64,000 nucleotides of DNA from Sphaerochaetaceae bacterium (lineage in GTDB: Bacteria; Spirochaetota; Spirochaetia; Sphaerochaetales; Sphaerochaetaceae), in NCBI GenBank assembly GCA_028532915.1, contig JAQQAI010000026.1, positions 24,013-88,012 of the forward strand, in the 5' to 3' direction. Numbering within the stretch: position 1 is the stretch's first letter; each line of letters begins with the position of its first letter. Below the pieces are notes generated by a model that was given only the letters and a program-made list of their open reading frames with translations, had not been told where the DNA came from and made no database searches. Shown here piece after piece: positions 10,696-20,076 of this stretch. Both the position numbers and the translations under genes were made by a program.

Positions 10696-11097
10696 ATGGC
10701 TATAAGTGATCCTGTTGCCGATATGCTGACAAAAATTAGAAATGCAAGCATGGCGAAGCATGAAAAAGTTGAGATTCCGACATCCAAAATGAAACTTCAG
10801 ATCGTTAAGATCCTGAAGAATGAAGGATTCGTCAAAAATTTCAAAAAAGTAGTGAATAAAGATGGTGTGAATACTATTAGAGTATTCTTGAAATACGATG
10901 ACAAGCAAAATCCCGTTCTTCACGGTATTGATAGAATCAGTACTCCTGGACGACGTGTCTATTCCGGATATCGTGATATGCCGAGAGTGTATAATGGCTA
11001 CGGAGTAGTCGTTGTTTCTACCTCTACCGGTGTTATTACGGGGAAGAAAGCTAGTGAGAAAAAGGTCGGTGGTGAACTGATCTGTACAATTTGGTAA
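10696..11097 (+). CDS. rpsH: 30S ribosomal protein S8
   Basis: 133 residues. Starts [17 protein letters not shown]; the C-terminal [14 protein letters not shown] and GGELICTIW end are typical. Central-domain 16S rRNA binder that regulates the spc operon in E. coli. Confidence 0.97.
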   Translation: MAISDPVADMLTKIRNASMAKHEKVEIPTSKMKLQIVKILKNEGFVKNFKKVVNKDGVNTIRVFLKYDDKQNPVLHGIDRISTPGRRVYSGYRDMPRVYNGYGVVVVSTSTGVITGKKASEKKVGGELICTIW

Positions 11098-11108
11098 GGT
11101 GGTGAACT

Positions 11109-11651
11109 ATGTCTCGAATAGGTAAATTACCGATAGAAGTACCTAAAGGTGTGAAAGTTACTGTTGCAGACAGTGTGATCACTGCTGAAGGTCCAAAAGG
11201 GAAACTGGTTCAAGATTACCGTCCTGAAGTTACAATTGCTGTCGCTGATAACACAGTCACAGTGACAAGAAAAGACGACAGCAAACCTGCTCGTGCTTTT
11301 CACGGACTGTATCGCCAGTTGGTTCAGAATATGGTTATTGGTGTTTCTTCAGGATTCACCAAAAAGTTGATTATCAACGGTGTCGGTTATCGTGCGGAAG
11401 TAAAAGGAAAGATCTTGTATCTCAACCTTGGTTTCTCTACTCAGATCGAATTCATGATTCCTTCTGATGTCGAGATCACATGCGAAAACCCTTCAACTGT
11501 TGTAGTCTCGGGAACCAGTAAACAACGCGTTGGGCAGGTGAGTTCTGAAATACGTTCACTGCGTACCCCCGAACCTTATAAAGGTAAAGGAATCAGGTAC
11601 AGCGATGAAGTCATTCGACGAAAAGTCGGTAAGTCTGGCGGTAAGAAATAG
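11109..11651 (+). CDS. rplF: 50S ribosomal protein L6
   Basis: 180 residues with the duplicated fold and the signature PEPYKGKGIRY near the C-terminus. Starts MSRIGKLPIEVPKGV after AAGGTGG. Located near the factor-binding site. Confidence 0.97.
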   Translation: MSRIGKLPIEVPKGVKVTVADSVITAEGPKGKLVQDYRPEVTIAVADNTVTVTRKDDSKPARAFHGLYRQLVQNMVIGVSSGFTKKLIINGVGYRAEVKGKILYLNLGFSTQIEFMIPSDVEITCENPSTVVVSGTSKQRVGQVSSEIRSLRTPEPYKGKGIRYSDEVIRRKVGKSGGKK

Positions 11652-11664
11652 GTAGGATGAGAAG

Positions 11665-12024
11665 ATGAACAGAGTTTTAGATAAGAATAGAAAGCGCGCA
11701 AGACGTAAGGTTCATATCAGAAAGCATATCTCTGGTACTGCAACCAAGCCTCGTATGAGTGTGTTCAGAAGTAATTCACATCTGTATGTCCAGGTTATCG
11801 ATGATGTCGCGGGTCATACTCTCGTCTCGGCAAGCAGCATGGAAGCATCATTGAAAGATTTGAAGAATACAGTCGAAGATGGAGCCAAGCTTGGTGAAAT
11901 TGTGGGAAAGAGACTTCTTGAGAAGAACATCGACACAGTCGTGTTCGATCGTAACGGGTATCTGTTTCACGGTATTGTTAAGAGTATTGCCGATGGGGCC
12001 AGAAAAGCCGGAGTTAAATTCTAG
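11665..12024 (+). CDS. rplR: 50S ribosomal protein L18
   Basis: 119 residues. 5S rRNA-binding protein with a basic N-terminus, then [18 protein letters not shown] and [15 protein letters not shown]. Terminal [11 protein letters not shown] is the family end. Confidence 0.96.
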   Translation: MNRVLDKNRKRARRKVHIRKHISGTATKPRMSVFRSNSHLYVQVIDDVAGHTLVSASSMEASLKDLKNTVEDGAKLGEIVGKRLLEKNIDTVVFDRNGYLFHGIVKSIADGARKAGVKF

Positions 12025-12030
12025 GGGGAT

Positions 12031-12537
12031 ATGGTGGACAGGTCAGATAGAAAACAAGAAAATGATTTCAGCGAGAAGTTAGTTAAACTCAACAGAGTTT
12101 CAAAAGTTGTGAAAGGTGGTCGAAGATTCTCTTTCTCAGCACTTGTCGTTGTCGGTGATAAAAACGGGAAGGTAGGTTACGGTTCAGGTAAGGCTAACGA
12201 TGTCGCCGAGGCGATCCGTAAGGCTGCCGAGAAGGCGAAAGAGAACATGGTTACCATTCCTCTTTCAAAATCTACCATTCCTCACGAGATTGTCGGGAAT
12301 TATAAGAGTGCTAGTGTATTGCTGAGACCGGCTGTTCCCGGTACTGGAGTTATTGCCGGCGGTGCAGTACGTCACGTGATGGATGCTTGCGGAATCAAGG
12401 ATGTACTTAGTAAATCTCTGGGTTCTAAAAATAGTGTGAACACGGTAAAAGCTACCTTCACTGCTCTTCAATCACTTTTTGATGCTAAGGAACTTGCGGA
12501 ATCCCGCGGGAAAACCTTAAGCGAGATGTGGGGGTAA
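12031..12537 (+). CDS. rpsE: 30S ribosomal protein S5
   Basis: 168 residues. Double-stranded-RNA-binding fold: VVKGGRRFSFSALVVVGD, GYGSGKANDV and PAVPGTGVIAGGAVR are conserved. It lies at the mRNA entrance and helps decoding accuracy. ATG 12031 follows AGGGGG. Confidence 0.97.
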   Translation: MVDRSDRKQENDFSEKLVKLNRVSKVVKGGRRFSFSALVVVGDKNGKVGYGSGKANDVAEAIRKAAEKAKENMVTIPLSKSTIPHEIVGNYKSASVLLRPAVPGTGVIAGGAVRHVMDACGIKDVLSKSLGSKNSVNTVKATFTALQSLFDAKELAESRGKTLSEMWG

Positions 12538-12540
12538 TGA

Positions 12541-12735
12541 ATGGCTAAAGCTAAAGAAAATAAGATCAAGATAACATTGGTGAAAAGTGTTATTGGCACT
12601 ATTCCTGCTCAGAGAAGGACTGTTAAGGCTCTTGGACTCAAGAAGATCGGATCTTCCGTGGAACATGAAGCAAGTCCTGCTATCAAGGGTATGGTTAGAG
12701 CAGTTGCCCACCTTGTGAAAGTCGAGGAGATTTAA
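12541..12735 (+). CDS. rpmD: 50S ribosomal protein L30
   Basis: 64 residues. [20 protein letters not shown] and [20 protein letters not shown] are typical; some bacterial lineages have lost this gene, so its presence is informative. Three bases after rpsE, with one base before rplO. Confidence 0.95.
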   Translation: MAKAKENKIKITLVKSVIGTIPAQRRTVKALGLKKIGSSVEHEASPAIKGMVRAVAHLVKVEEI

Positions 12736-12736
12736 T

Positions 12737-13168
12737 ATGGGACAGATTAATGCACCTATCGGTGGAAATAGAAAAAAAACGATCGTCGGTCGCGGTGCCT
12801 CTTCAAAAGGAAGAACCTGCGGTCGCGGTAACAACGGTCAGAACGCCCGTAGCGGCGGTGGTGTAAGACCCGGATTCGAAGGCGGGCAGATGCCTTTGTA
12901 CCGTCGTGTTGCCAGACGCGGTTTCTCAAACTATCCGTTCAAGGAAGAATATCAGGTGGTTTCTCTTGATGCGATCTCTTCCTGTTTCAATGATAATGAT
13001 GTAGTTACTCTTGATGCATTGAAAGATAAAAAGCTGGTAAAAGGCTTCGATGCAAAAGCAAAAGTACTTGCCAATGGGGAACTCACCAAAAAGGTGGTGT
13101 TTGAGGGACTCAAGATTTCTGCTGCTGCGGTCGAGAAGATCAAAGCTGCCGGTGGAGAAATCAAATAA
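12737..13168 (+). CDS. rplO: 50S ribosomal protein L15
   Basis: 143 residues. Gly/Arg-rich N-terminal extension containing GRGNNGQNARSGGGVRPGFE, followed by the C-terminal globular domain. Late assembly protein of the 50S subunit. Confidence 0.96.
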   Translation: MGQINAPIGGNRKKTIVGRGASSKGRTCGRGNNGQNARSGGGVRPGFEGGQMPLYRRVARRGFSNYPFKEEYQVVSLDAISSCFNDNDVVTLDALKDKKLVKGFDAKAKVLANGELTKKVVFEGLKISAAAVEKIKAAGGEIK

Positions 13169-13183
13169 TAAAAGAGGATTGCG

Positions 13184-14503
13184 ATGTCTAACTCCTTAGT
13201 GAATATGTTCAAGATCGAAGAGCTTAGAAAGAAAATCTCATGGACTGTCCTGTTTCTGGTCGTTTTCAGAATCGGGGCGTTCATTCCTATTCCCGGAATC
13301 GATCCTGAAGTGTTAAAACTCTATTTCCTCTCTCAGAGTAATTCTGCGACTATCGGCCTGACGGAGTACTTGAACTTCTTTGCCGGTGGAGCCTTCTCCA
13401 ACTTCTCTGTGTTCATGCTAGGCATCATGCCCTACATCTCGACACAGATTATCTTCCAGCTGCTGATGCTGGTGGTTCCGAGTTTGAAGAAATTATCTGA
13501 AGATGCTTCTGGAAGGAAAAAAGTACAACAATATACACGTTACGGAACAATATTGGTCTGTCTTATTCAGTCTTATGTGGTTACAGTGTATGCAAACTCG
13601 ATACCAGATGTGATGACGATGAATGTCCTTCCCTTCACCATCATAGCAATGCTCTCGGTTACGACCGGCTCAATGTTTTTGGTGTGGGTAGGAGATCAGA
13701 TCACAGCTCGTGGCATTGGAAACGGAATTTCACTTCTCATTTTTGCTGGGATTGTAGCACGAATTCCTAACGCATTGGTGACACTGTTCAGCAGTGTTCA
13801 GTCCGGTGTGTTGAATCCAATAGTTGTGATCGTCGTATTTGCGATGTTCGCAGTTGTTGTTGCATTAGTTGTATATGAACAACGTGGTCAGAGAAAAATA
13901 CCGGTACAGTACGCAAAGCGTGTTGTTGGAAGAAAGATGTACGGCTCACAGAGCTCCTACATCCCTTTCAAGATTAACCCCTCCGGTGTTATTCCTGTAA
14001 TATTCGCATCCGCGTTACTTTCATTCCCGCTGCAGATCGCTGCATCGCTGGGACCTGAAGTACGGTGGCTGCAGGCAGTAGCGAATTGGCTTGACCCGCA
14101 GGGAGGCCCGTATCTAATTATCTACACCCTGTTGATTATTGCCTTCGCTTTCTTTTATACCCAGGTGTCGCTGAATCCGATCGAGATGGCTCGACAGATC
14201 AGAGAGAATGGCGGATCGGTCCCAGGTGTGCGGACAGAAAGACTTGAGGAGTATCTAACGAAGGTCTTGAACCGTATAGTATTGCCCGGATCCATATTCC
14301 TCGCATTCATTGCTCTGATTCCTACAGTAGTTCAGAAGTTCTTCAACTTCCCGTCTGCTGTGGCTATGCTGCTCGGTGGAACCTCGTTGATCATCATGGT
14401 AGGAGTCGACCTTGATACGATGAGCCAGATTGAGGGCGTCATGAAGATGCACCACCAAGATGGTATTACTTCTAAAGGGCGAATCAAAGCTAGGAACTTA
14501 TAG
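13184..14503 (+). CDS. secY: preprotein translocase channel subunit SecY
   Basis: 439 residues and ten predicted membrane segments. The plug-domain region GLTEYLNFFAGGAFSNFSVF, FMLGIMPYISTQIIFQLL and the cytoplasmic loop with QRKIPVQYAKR are clear SecY signatures. It forms the inner-membrane pore with SecE and SecG. In many bacteria adk, map and infA follow; here rpmJ follows after 12 bp. Confidence 0.98.
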   Translation: MSNSLVNMFKIEELRKKISWTVLFLVVFRIGAFIPIPGIDPEVLKLYFLSQSNSATIGLTEYLNFFAGGAFSNFSVFMLGIMPYISTQIIFQLLMLVVPSLKKLSEDASGRKKVQQYTRYGTILVCLIQSYVVTVYANSIPDVMTMNVLPFTIIAMLSVTTGSMFLVWVGDQITARGIGNGISLLIFAGIVARIPNALVTLFSSVQSGVLNPIVVIVVFAMFAVVVALVVYEQRGQRKIPVQYAKRVVGRKMYGSQSSYIPFKINPSGVIPVIFASALLSFPLQIAASLGPEVRWLQAVANWLDPQGGPYLIIYTLLIIAFAFFYTQVSLNPIEMARQIRENGGSVPGVRTERLEEYLTKVLNRIVLPGSIFLAFIALIPTVVQKFFNFPSAVAMLLGGTSLIIMVGVDLDTMSQIEGVMKMHHQDGITSKGRIKARNL

Positions 14504-14515
14504 GAGACGATTGAA

Positions 14516-14629
14516 ATGAAAGTGAGAGCAAGTGTCAAACCGATGTGCGACAAATGCAAAGTCATTAGACGTGCCGGGGTCGTTCGCATTGTATGTGAAA
14601 ACCCAAAGCACAAACAAAGACAGAGATAA
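14516..14629 (+). CDS. rpmJ: 50S ribosomal protein L36
   Basis: 37 residues ([19 protein letters not shown] at the start). The zinc ligands CxxC, Cys27 and His32 are all present, so it is the C+ type. Preceded by TAGGAG. Found between secY and rpsM as in many genomes. Confidence 0.96.
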   Translation: MKVRASVKPMCDKCKVIRRAGVVRIVCENPKHKQRQR

Positions 14630-14663
14630 TTGCTGATAAAAGCAGGTGAGAGGAGGCCAGTTA

Positions 14664-15029
14664 ATGGCGAGAATTGCAGGTGTTGATTTACCTAACAAAG
14701 CGGTAAAAATTGCATTAACCTATATTTACGGAATCGGCAGGGTCTCCGCAATGGAGATATGCCAAAAGAGCAACATTAATCCCGAAGAGAGAATGAACAA
14801 TCTTTCAGCGGAAGATGTGAACGAATTAAGAAAACTTATTGAAAGCGAATATAAAGTAGAAGGTCGTTTACGAACAGAGGTTGCACTTAACATTAAACGT
14901 TTAATGGATATTGGTTGTAACCGTGGCTTACGTCACAGAAAAGGTTTACCAGTACGGGGTCAGAGAACAAAGACCAATGCAAGAACCCGTAAGGGTAAGA
15001 AGAAGACCGTTGCCGGTAAGAAGAAATAA
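14664..15029 (+). CDS. rpsM: 30S ribosomal protein S13
   Basis: 121 residues from [18 protein letters not shown]. The start is set by AGGAGG 8 bp upstream; a GTG 18 bp further 5' precedes that ribosome site and is rejected. The [20 protein letters not shown] segment and a basic C-terminus are standard. S13 contacts S19 and the P-site tRNA. Confidence 0.97.
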   Translation: MARIAGVDLPNKAVKIALTYIYGIGRVSAMEICQKSNINPEERMNNLSAEDVNELRKLIESEYKVEGRLRTEVALNIKRLMDIGCNRGLRHRKGLPVRGQRTKTNARTRKGKKKTVAGKKK

Positions 15030-15041
15030 GGAGAACTGATT

Positions 15042-15419
15042 GTGGCTAAAGCAAAACGCAAAGTCAAAAAAACAGTATATGAGGGCAATGTCTACATTCA
15101 GGCGACATTCAACAATACTATTGTGACCGTGACTGATCTCAATGGTAATGCAGTGTCCTGGGCGAGTGCAGGCGGACTCGGGTTCAGAGGGGCAAAGAAA
15201 TCTACCCCTTATGCAGCTCAGACAGCCGCTGAGACTGCCGCAAAGAAGGCTATGGATTATGGTCTTCGTGAAGTGAATGTATTTGTCAAAGGCCCTGGTG
15301 TAGGACGAGAGTCTGCTATTAGAACCTTAGGCGGAATTGGCTTGAAAGTTCGAAGTATTCGTGACGTAACCCCCATCCCTCATAACGGATGTCGTCCTCG
15401 AAAGACACGAAGAGTCTAA
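15042..15419 (+). CDS. rpsK: 30S ribosomal protein S11
   Basis: 125 residues from a GTG start after [24 protein letters not shown] and the C-terminal [18 protein letters not shown] are diagnostic. Forms part of the 30S platform. Confidence 0.97.
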   Translation: MAKAKRKVKKTVYEGNVYIQATFNNTIVTVTDLNGNAVSWASAGGLGFRGAKKSTPYAAQTAAETAAKKAMDYGLREVNVFVKGPGVGRESAIRTLGGIGLKVRSIRDVTPIPHNGCRPRKTRRV

Positions 15420-15439
15420 TTTTAGGAGTAGGTAGAGAA

Positions 15440-16075
15440 ATGGCAAGATATACAGGCCCGAAATGCAGATATTGCCGCACAGAGGGGACAAAATTATTCC
15501 TTAAAGGAGAACGTTGTCTGACCGGCAAATGTCCGATTGATAAGAAGAAAGGTGCTCCGGGAAAAGATCCTCGTGCACGAAGTAAGAAGAAAACTGACTA
15601 TGGACTTCAGTTACGCGAAAAGCAGAAATTAAAAAGAATGTACTGTCTTCTCGAGAAGCAGTTCAAACTGACCTTCAATGAAGCTTCCCGTGTTCCTGGA
15701 AAAACAGGTGAGAACCTGATCATGCTGCTTGAACAGCGGTTGGACAATGTGGTGTACAGACTCCACTTCGCCAATTCACGTAATCAGGCCGCACAGATCA
15801 TCAATCATGGTCATGTCCTTGTAAACGGTAAAAGAGTGAACATCCCTTCATACCGTCTCAAAGTAGGCGATGAGATTTCGATTGGCACTCATGGACAGAA
15901 AATGCTTCTGATCAAAGAGAACCTCAAAGCATTCTCTAAAAATGGATTGGTTCCATGGTTGTCTCTCGACCCTGACAATATGAAAGGTTCTTTCCTCGCA
16001 GTACCAAGACGTACTGATATAACAGAGGTAAAAGATATCAAAGAGCAGTTAATCGTAGAACTCTATTCTCGTTAA
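15440..16075 (+). CDS. rpsD: 30S ribosomal protein S4, zinc-binding type
   Basis: 211 residues from MARYTGPKCRYCRTEG; this start follows TAGGAGTAGG and matches family N-termini. An N-terminal zinc site is visible as CRYC ... CLTGKC, so it is a C+ S4. The S4 RNA-binding domain (RLDNVVYRLHFANSRNQAAQ) follows. S4 nucleates 30S assembly and represses the alpha operon in E. coli. Confidence 0.97.
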   Translation: MARYTGPKCRYCRTEGTKLFLKGERCLTGKCPIDKKKGAPGKDPRARSKKKTDYGLQLREKQKLKRMYCLLEKQFKLTFNEASRVPGKTGENLIMLLEQRLDNVVYRLHFANSRNQAAQIINHGHVLVNGKRVNIPSYRLKVGDEISIGTHGQKMLLIKENLKAFSKNGLVPWLSLDPDNMKGSFLAVPRRTDITEVKDIKEQLIVELYSR

Positions 16076-16084
16076 GGAGTAAAC

Positions 16085-17137
16085 ATGGCACGTAAAAACC
16101 TTTTGAAAGGATTTAAAAGGCCGAAAGGAATCACCTTTGAGCATAGCCTCGTCGAACCCGACAGCGGGCGGTTTATCGCCTACCCCTTTGAAAGAGGGTA
16201 CGGAACGACTGTAGGCAATACATTACGAAGGATTCTTCTCTCCTCCATTCAAGGATATGCTGTTACTGCACTCAAGTTCACCTCCTTCAATGAAGAGGGA
16301 TTGCCTCATCTCATTAGCAGTGAGTTTGAAGCACTCCCGGGAGTTTTGGAAGATCTTCCGGAGATCATTGCCCGCATCAAGAAACTGCAGATCAAGATGC
16401 CTGAAGATGTTGAAGGTACCGTATTGCTCATCGAGTGCAAGGGTCCTGGTGTGATAACTGGTGCTGATCTCGAGAAAAACAACGTAGAGATCACCAACAA
16501 GGATTTTGTACTCTTTACCATGATGGACGATGCGAACATTGATATGGAACTGCAGATCGATCTTGGTCGGGGATATGTTCCATCTGAGATCAATGAGAAA
16601 TACATTGAGGAAGTAGGAACGATTCCTATTGACGCAAGTTTCTCGCCCGTTACCCGGGTGAAGTATGAGATCGAGCCGACCAGAGTCGGACAGAGGAATG
16701 ATTATGATAAACTCATTCTTGATGTCTATACGGACGGGACGATCTCTCCCGAGAACGCGCTGGCTGAGGCAGCAAAAATCGCCAAAGACCATTTCGCGAT
16801 ATTCATCAACTTCGATGAGAGTCTGGTGAATAGCAGTGATGAGGTAGATGAAGGTGAAGAGCGGATCAAGAAGATCCTGAACACAAATGTCATGGAACTT
16901 GAGCTCTCAGTACGTTCAAGCAACTGTCTGAAGAACGCTCATATCCAGACAATCGGTGATTTGACAAGAAAAACCGAAGAAGAGATCGGAAAGACCCGAA
17001 ACTTTGGTAAGAAGTCACTTTCAGAAATCAAGGAGAAACTGAAAGAGTGGAATTTAAGTCTTGGTATGACAGATTACTCGGTCTTGAAGAACTCAATCAG
17101 AATCCCGGGGGACAAGGAAGAAGAGAATGAAGCATAG
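16085..17137 (+). CDS. rpoA: RNA polymerase subunit alpha
   Basis: 350 residues, somewhat longer than the E. coli protein (329). The N-terminal dimerisation domain has [20 protein letters not shown]; the C-terminal DNA-binding domain has [19 protein letters not shown] and [12 protein letters not shown]. It ends in a short charged tail. The C-terminal domain indicates that UP-element or activator contacts are possible. Confidence 0.98.
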   Translation: MARKNLLKGFKRPKGITFEHSLVEPDSGRFIAYPFERGYGTTVGNTLRRILLSSIQGYAVTALKFTSFNEEGLPHLISSEFEALPGVLEDLPEIIARIKKLQIKMPEDVEGTVLLIECKGPGVITGADLEKNNVEITNKDFVLFTMMDDANIDMELQIDLGRGYVPSEINEKYIEEVGTIPIDASFSPVTRVKYEIEPTRVGQRNDYDKLILDVYTDGTISPENALAEAAKIAKDHFAIFINFDESLVNSSDEVDEGEERIKKILNTNVMELELSVRSSNCLKNAHIQTIGDLTRKTEEEIGKTRNFGKKSLSEIKEKLKEWNLSLGMTDYSVLKNSIRIPGDKEEENEA

Positions 17138-17534
17138 AATTGGTTTTAATGCACTGAGCCGGCGTTCCGGCCAGCGTAAAGCGCTCAAGCGCAATATGGT
17201 GACTTCGCTGTTTAGATATGAACGAATCGAAACAACTAAAGCGAAGGCAAAGGAAGTTCAACGTGTTGCTGAAAAGATGATCACAAGAGCAAAGGTTGAT
17301 TCTGTACACTCACGGAGAATGATTGCCCGTGATATCAAAGATGAAGCTATTCTTGCGAAGCTTTTCACTGAGATTGCACCTCTGTTCACAGAACGCAACG
17401 GCGGTTATACCCGTATCCTCAAGACAGGAAACAGAAAGGGTGATGCTGCAGAGATGGCGATCTTGGAGCTTGTAGAGAGAACTGCAAAATCTAAGAAGAG
17501 CGATAAAAAGGAAAAGGAAGCTAAAAAAGCTTAA
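17127..17534 (+). CDS. rplQ: 50S ribosomal protein L17
   Basis: 135 residues, starting within rpoA (11-bp overlap) with GAAGAAG/AGAG upstream. Starts [20 protein letters not shown]. The C-terminus is a lysine-rich tail. Last gene of the ribosomal block; a hairpin follows 43 bp later. Confidence 0.96.
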   Translation: MKHRIGFNALSRRSGQRKALKRNMVTSLFRYERIETTKAKAKEVQRVAEKMITRAKVDSVHSRRMIARDIKDEAILAKLFTEIAPLFTERNGGYTRILKTGNRKGDAAEMAILELVERTAKSKKSDKKEKEAKKA

Positions 17535-17577
17535 ATTTTCCGGGTGTTAACCTCATCTTAAAACACAAGTAGATCTG

Positions 17578-17605
17578 ATAGCCGTCCACTTTTGTAGACG
17601 GCTAT
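17578..17605 (+). terminator. hairpin after rplQ, likely terminator of the alpha operon
   Basis: ATAGCCGTC (17578-17586) pairs perfectly with GACGGCTAT (17597-17605). The downstream sequence AATTGTATA lacks a true T-run, so termination may be weak or Rho-dependent. Confidence 0.5.
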
Positions 17606-17665
17606 AATTGTATACAAAGTAAAGAGATGAGTTTTATTTCGTAATGATAATAATTCTACGTTCAC

Positions 17666-17694
17666 TTGACAATCATTGACAACACACGTATTAT
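17666..17694 (+). promoter_or_regulatory. rny: promoter of the rny operon
   Basis: TTGACA (17666-17671), 17 bp, TATTAT (17689-17694), giving a leader of about 19 nt carrying a GGGGGA ribosome site. A second TTGACA at 17676 is too close to any -10. Confidence 0.7.
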
Positions 17695-17719
17695 AATTAA
17701 ATTACAAACGGGGGAATAT

Positions 17720-19249
17720 ATGAATATTTTTATTATAATCCCTCTTTGTCTTGGCAGTATTATCCTAGGATGGTTAATTCGTTGGACGTATGCGAGGTTC
17801 AAGCTAACTTCGATCGAACAGAAAGCTGTACGATTGAATGAAGAAGCTATAAAAGAAGCAGAAGCAAAAAGTAAAGAACTGTTAATTGAAACTCGGGCAT
17901 TGTTGCTCAAAGAACAACAGCAACAGGAACGAGAAGCAAGAGAACGGAGAGGTGAACTTCAGAAAACAGAACGAAGATTGTTAGTAAAAGAAGAAAATTT
18001 AGAACGTAAACAATCAGAACTAGATGTCCAAAAGAGACAGCTGGCAGACAAAGAGGCTGAGCATGTCCGCAGAGAGAAGACTCTCTCGGAAATGGAGTCC
18101 AAATGGCTTAGTGAACTCGAAAGAGTCGCTTCGATGACAAGTGATGAGGCAAAGAACCTCATCATAGAGAGTCTTCAGATCGAAGCGAAACGGGATGCGC
18201 AGGTCATCATAAACAAAATCGAACAGGAAGCTCAGCTGAAAGCTGATAAACTTGCTCGAGATATCATAGTCACGTCGATACAGCGGTTGGCAACAGAGGT
18301 AAGCTCTGAGGTCACCGTCACTACAGTCTCTCTCCCCGGAGATGAGATGAAAGGACGTATCATCGGACGGGAAGGAAGAAACATCCGTACTCTCGAAACT
18401 CTCACAGGTGTTGATATCATCATCGATGATACACCGGAAGCTGTCGTGATCTCATGTTTCGATCCCGTGCGTAAAGAGATTGCGAGAGTATCCCTTGAAC
18501 GATTGGTACAGGACGGAAGGATTCATCCTGCCCGGATTGAAGAGGTAGTTTCCAAAGTAACCAAGGAGATCACCCGTGTTATCGTGGAAGAAGCCGACAA
18601 GGTCTTGTTTGACCTGGGCATCCACAATATCAGTCAGGAGATGATCAGAGCATTGGGGAAACTGCATTTCAGAACGAGCTATGGACAGAATGTTCTGAAT
18701 CACTCGAAGGAAGTAGCGATCCTGGCCGGTATGATAGCCAGCGAGGTCGGTGCGGACAGAGAGATAGCCCGTCGCGGAGGACTGCTTCACGATATCGGTA
18801 AAGGGATCGAATCGGATGGTGATGCGAACCATGCTGAAATGGGAGCTGATCTGGCTAAACGGCTTGGAGAAGATCCGAGAGTCGTCAACTCGATTCTCTC
18901 CCACCATGATGATGTGGAACCAAGCTGTATCGAGTCGGTGATCGTTCAGATTGCGGATGCGATTTCAGCAGCCCGTCCCGGTGCCCGACGGGAGACATTG
19001 GATAACTATATCAAACGTCTTGAAAACCTCGAGCAGATAGCTGAGAGTTTCAACGGCGTTGATAAAGCTTTTGCGATTCAGGCCGGTAGAGAGCTTCGTA
19101 TTCTCGTGAACAATGAGAATGTGACCGATGACGGTGCAAAGGATATAGCAAAAGGGATCGCCGGAAGAATCGAAGCCGAGCTTCGTTACCCAGGGCGAAT
19201 CAAAGTAACAATTATTCGTGAGATGCGAGTAGTTGAATATGCTCGATAG
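17720..19249 (+). CDS. rny: ribonuclease Y
   Basis: 509 residues. Membrane-anchored endoribonuclease that starts mRNA decay. In order: an N-terminal transmembrane helix (NIFIIIPLCLGSIILGWLI), a long Glu/Arg/Lys coiled coil (~30-180), a KH domain with GRIIGREGRNIRTLE, and an HD domain with HSKEVAILAG and LLHDIGKG. The ATG at 17720 is set by GGGGGA; the in-frame extension upstream would begin inside the promoter. It is followed after 11 bp by a YmdB homologue, the same order as in Bacillus. Confidence 0.97.
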   Translation: MNIFIIIPLCLGSIILGWLIRWTYARFKLTSIEQKAVRLNEEAIKEAEAKSKELLIETRALLLKEQQQQEREARERRGELQKTERRLLVKEENLERKQSELDVQKRQLADKEAEHVRREKTLSEMESKWLSELERVASMTSDEAKNLIIESLQIEAKRDAQVIINKIEQEAQLKADKLARDIIVTSIQRLATEVSSEVTVTTVSLPGDEMKGRIIGREGRNIRTLETLTGVDIIIDDTPEAVVISCFDPVRKEIARVSLERLVQDGRIHPARIEEVVSKVTKEITRVIVEEADKVLFDLGIHNISQEMIRALGKLHFRTSYGQNVLNHSKEVAILAGMIASEVGADREIARRGGLLHDIGKGIESDGDANHAEMGADLAKRLGEDPRVVNSILSHHDDVEPSCIESVIVQIADAISAARPGARRETLDNYIKRLENLEQIAESFNGVDKAFAIQAGRELRILVNNENVTDDGAKDIAKGIAGRIEAELRYPGRIKVTIIREMRVVEYAR

Positions 19250-19260
19250 ATAAGGATTGT

Positions 19261-20061
19261 ATGGCAACACAGCGTACACTGACGGCTCTATTACTTGGTG
19301 ATGTCTGCGGACAGCCCGGGTGTAGAGCCCTTTTTATAGGACTTCCTCAGCTCATTAAACGGTATCGGGCCGATATCGTCATAGTAAATGGTGAGAATGC
19401 AGATAACGGTTTCGGGCTGACCGAAGAGATTTCACGTCAGTTCTTCTCGCTCGGGGTCAATGTGATCACGAGCGGAAATCATATCTGGCAGAGGGAAGAG
19501 TTTATCGAGACACTCGATAAAGATGAAAGGATCCTGCGTCCGGCGAATTATCCTTCAAGGGTACGGGGGCACGGATATACCATCGTCGATCTCAAGTTTG
19601 CGAAAGTCGGAGTAATCAACCTTCAGGGGCGGCTTCAGATGACCGCGATCGACTGTCCCTTCAATTCGGCAAAATCGATTGTCGACAAAATAAAGAAACA
19701 GTGCGATGCTCTGATAATCGACTTCCATGCAGAAGTTCCCCAGGAGAAGGAGGCTTTAGGCCTCTTTATGGATGGAAAAGCTTCTGTGGTCGTGGGCACT
19801 CATACACACGTACAGACAATGGACGAGAGAATTCTGCCGAAAGGCTGCGGCTACATAACCGATTTGGGAATGTGCGGTCCCTTCGACAGCGTGATCGGAT
19901 CCGATCCCATGATCGCGATCAAACGGCAGCTCACTCAGATTCCGTTCAAGAACGAGATTCTGGATGCTCCTGCAACACTGCAGGGAGTCGTCGCGAAAAT
20001 CGATCTTTCAACAAAGAAGTGTCTCTCCATTGAGCGGGTCAAAGAGAATTTCCATCTCTAG
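19261..20061 (+). CDS. YmdB-type metallophosphoesterase (TIGR00282 family)
   Basis: 266 residues. The family hydrolyses cyclic nucleotides or phosphodiesters in vitro; Bacillus YmdB affects biofilm and motility decisions. Metal-binding motifs are LLGDVCGQPG, NGENADNG, SGNHIW, IDFHAE and GTHTHVQT. It lies directly after rny, a conserved pairing that suggests a link to RNA turnover, although no direct mechanism is established. Confidence 0.93.
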   Translation: MATQRTLTALLLGDVCGQPGCRALFIGLPQLIKRYRADIVIVNGENADNGFGLTEEISRQFFSLGVNVITSGNHIWQREEFIETLDKDERILRPANYPSRVRGHGYTIVDLKFAKVGVINLQGRLQMTAIDCPFNSAKSIVDKIKKQCDALIIDFHAEVPQEKEALGLFMDGKASVVVGTHTHVQTMDERILPKGCGYITDLGMCGPFDSVIGSDPMIAIKRQLTQIPFKNEILDAPATLQGVVAKIDLSTKKCLSIERVKENFHL

Positions 20062-20076
20062 CGGAGGCTGCTTTCT

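Noticed and set aside
17676..17681. Second TTGACA as -35 of rny
   Set aside because: Spacer to TATAAT is only 10 bp; the 17666 box gives 17 bp to TATTAT.
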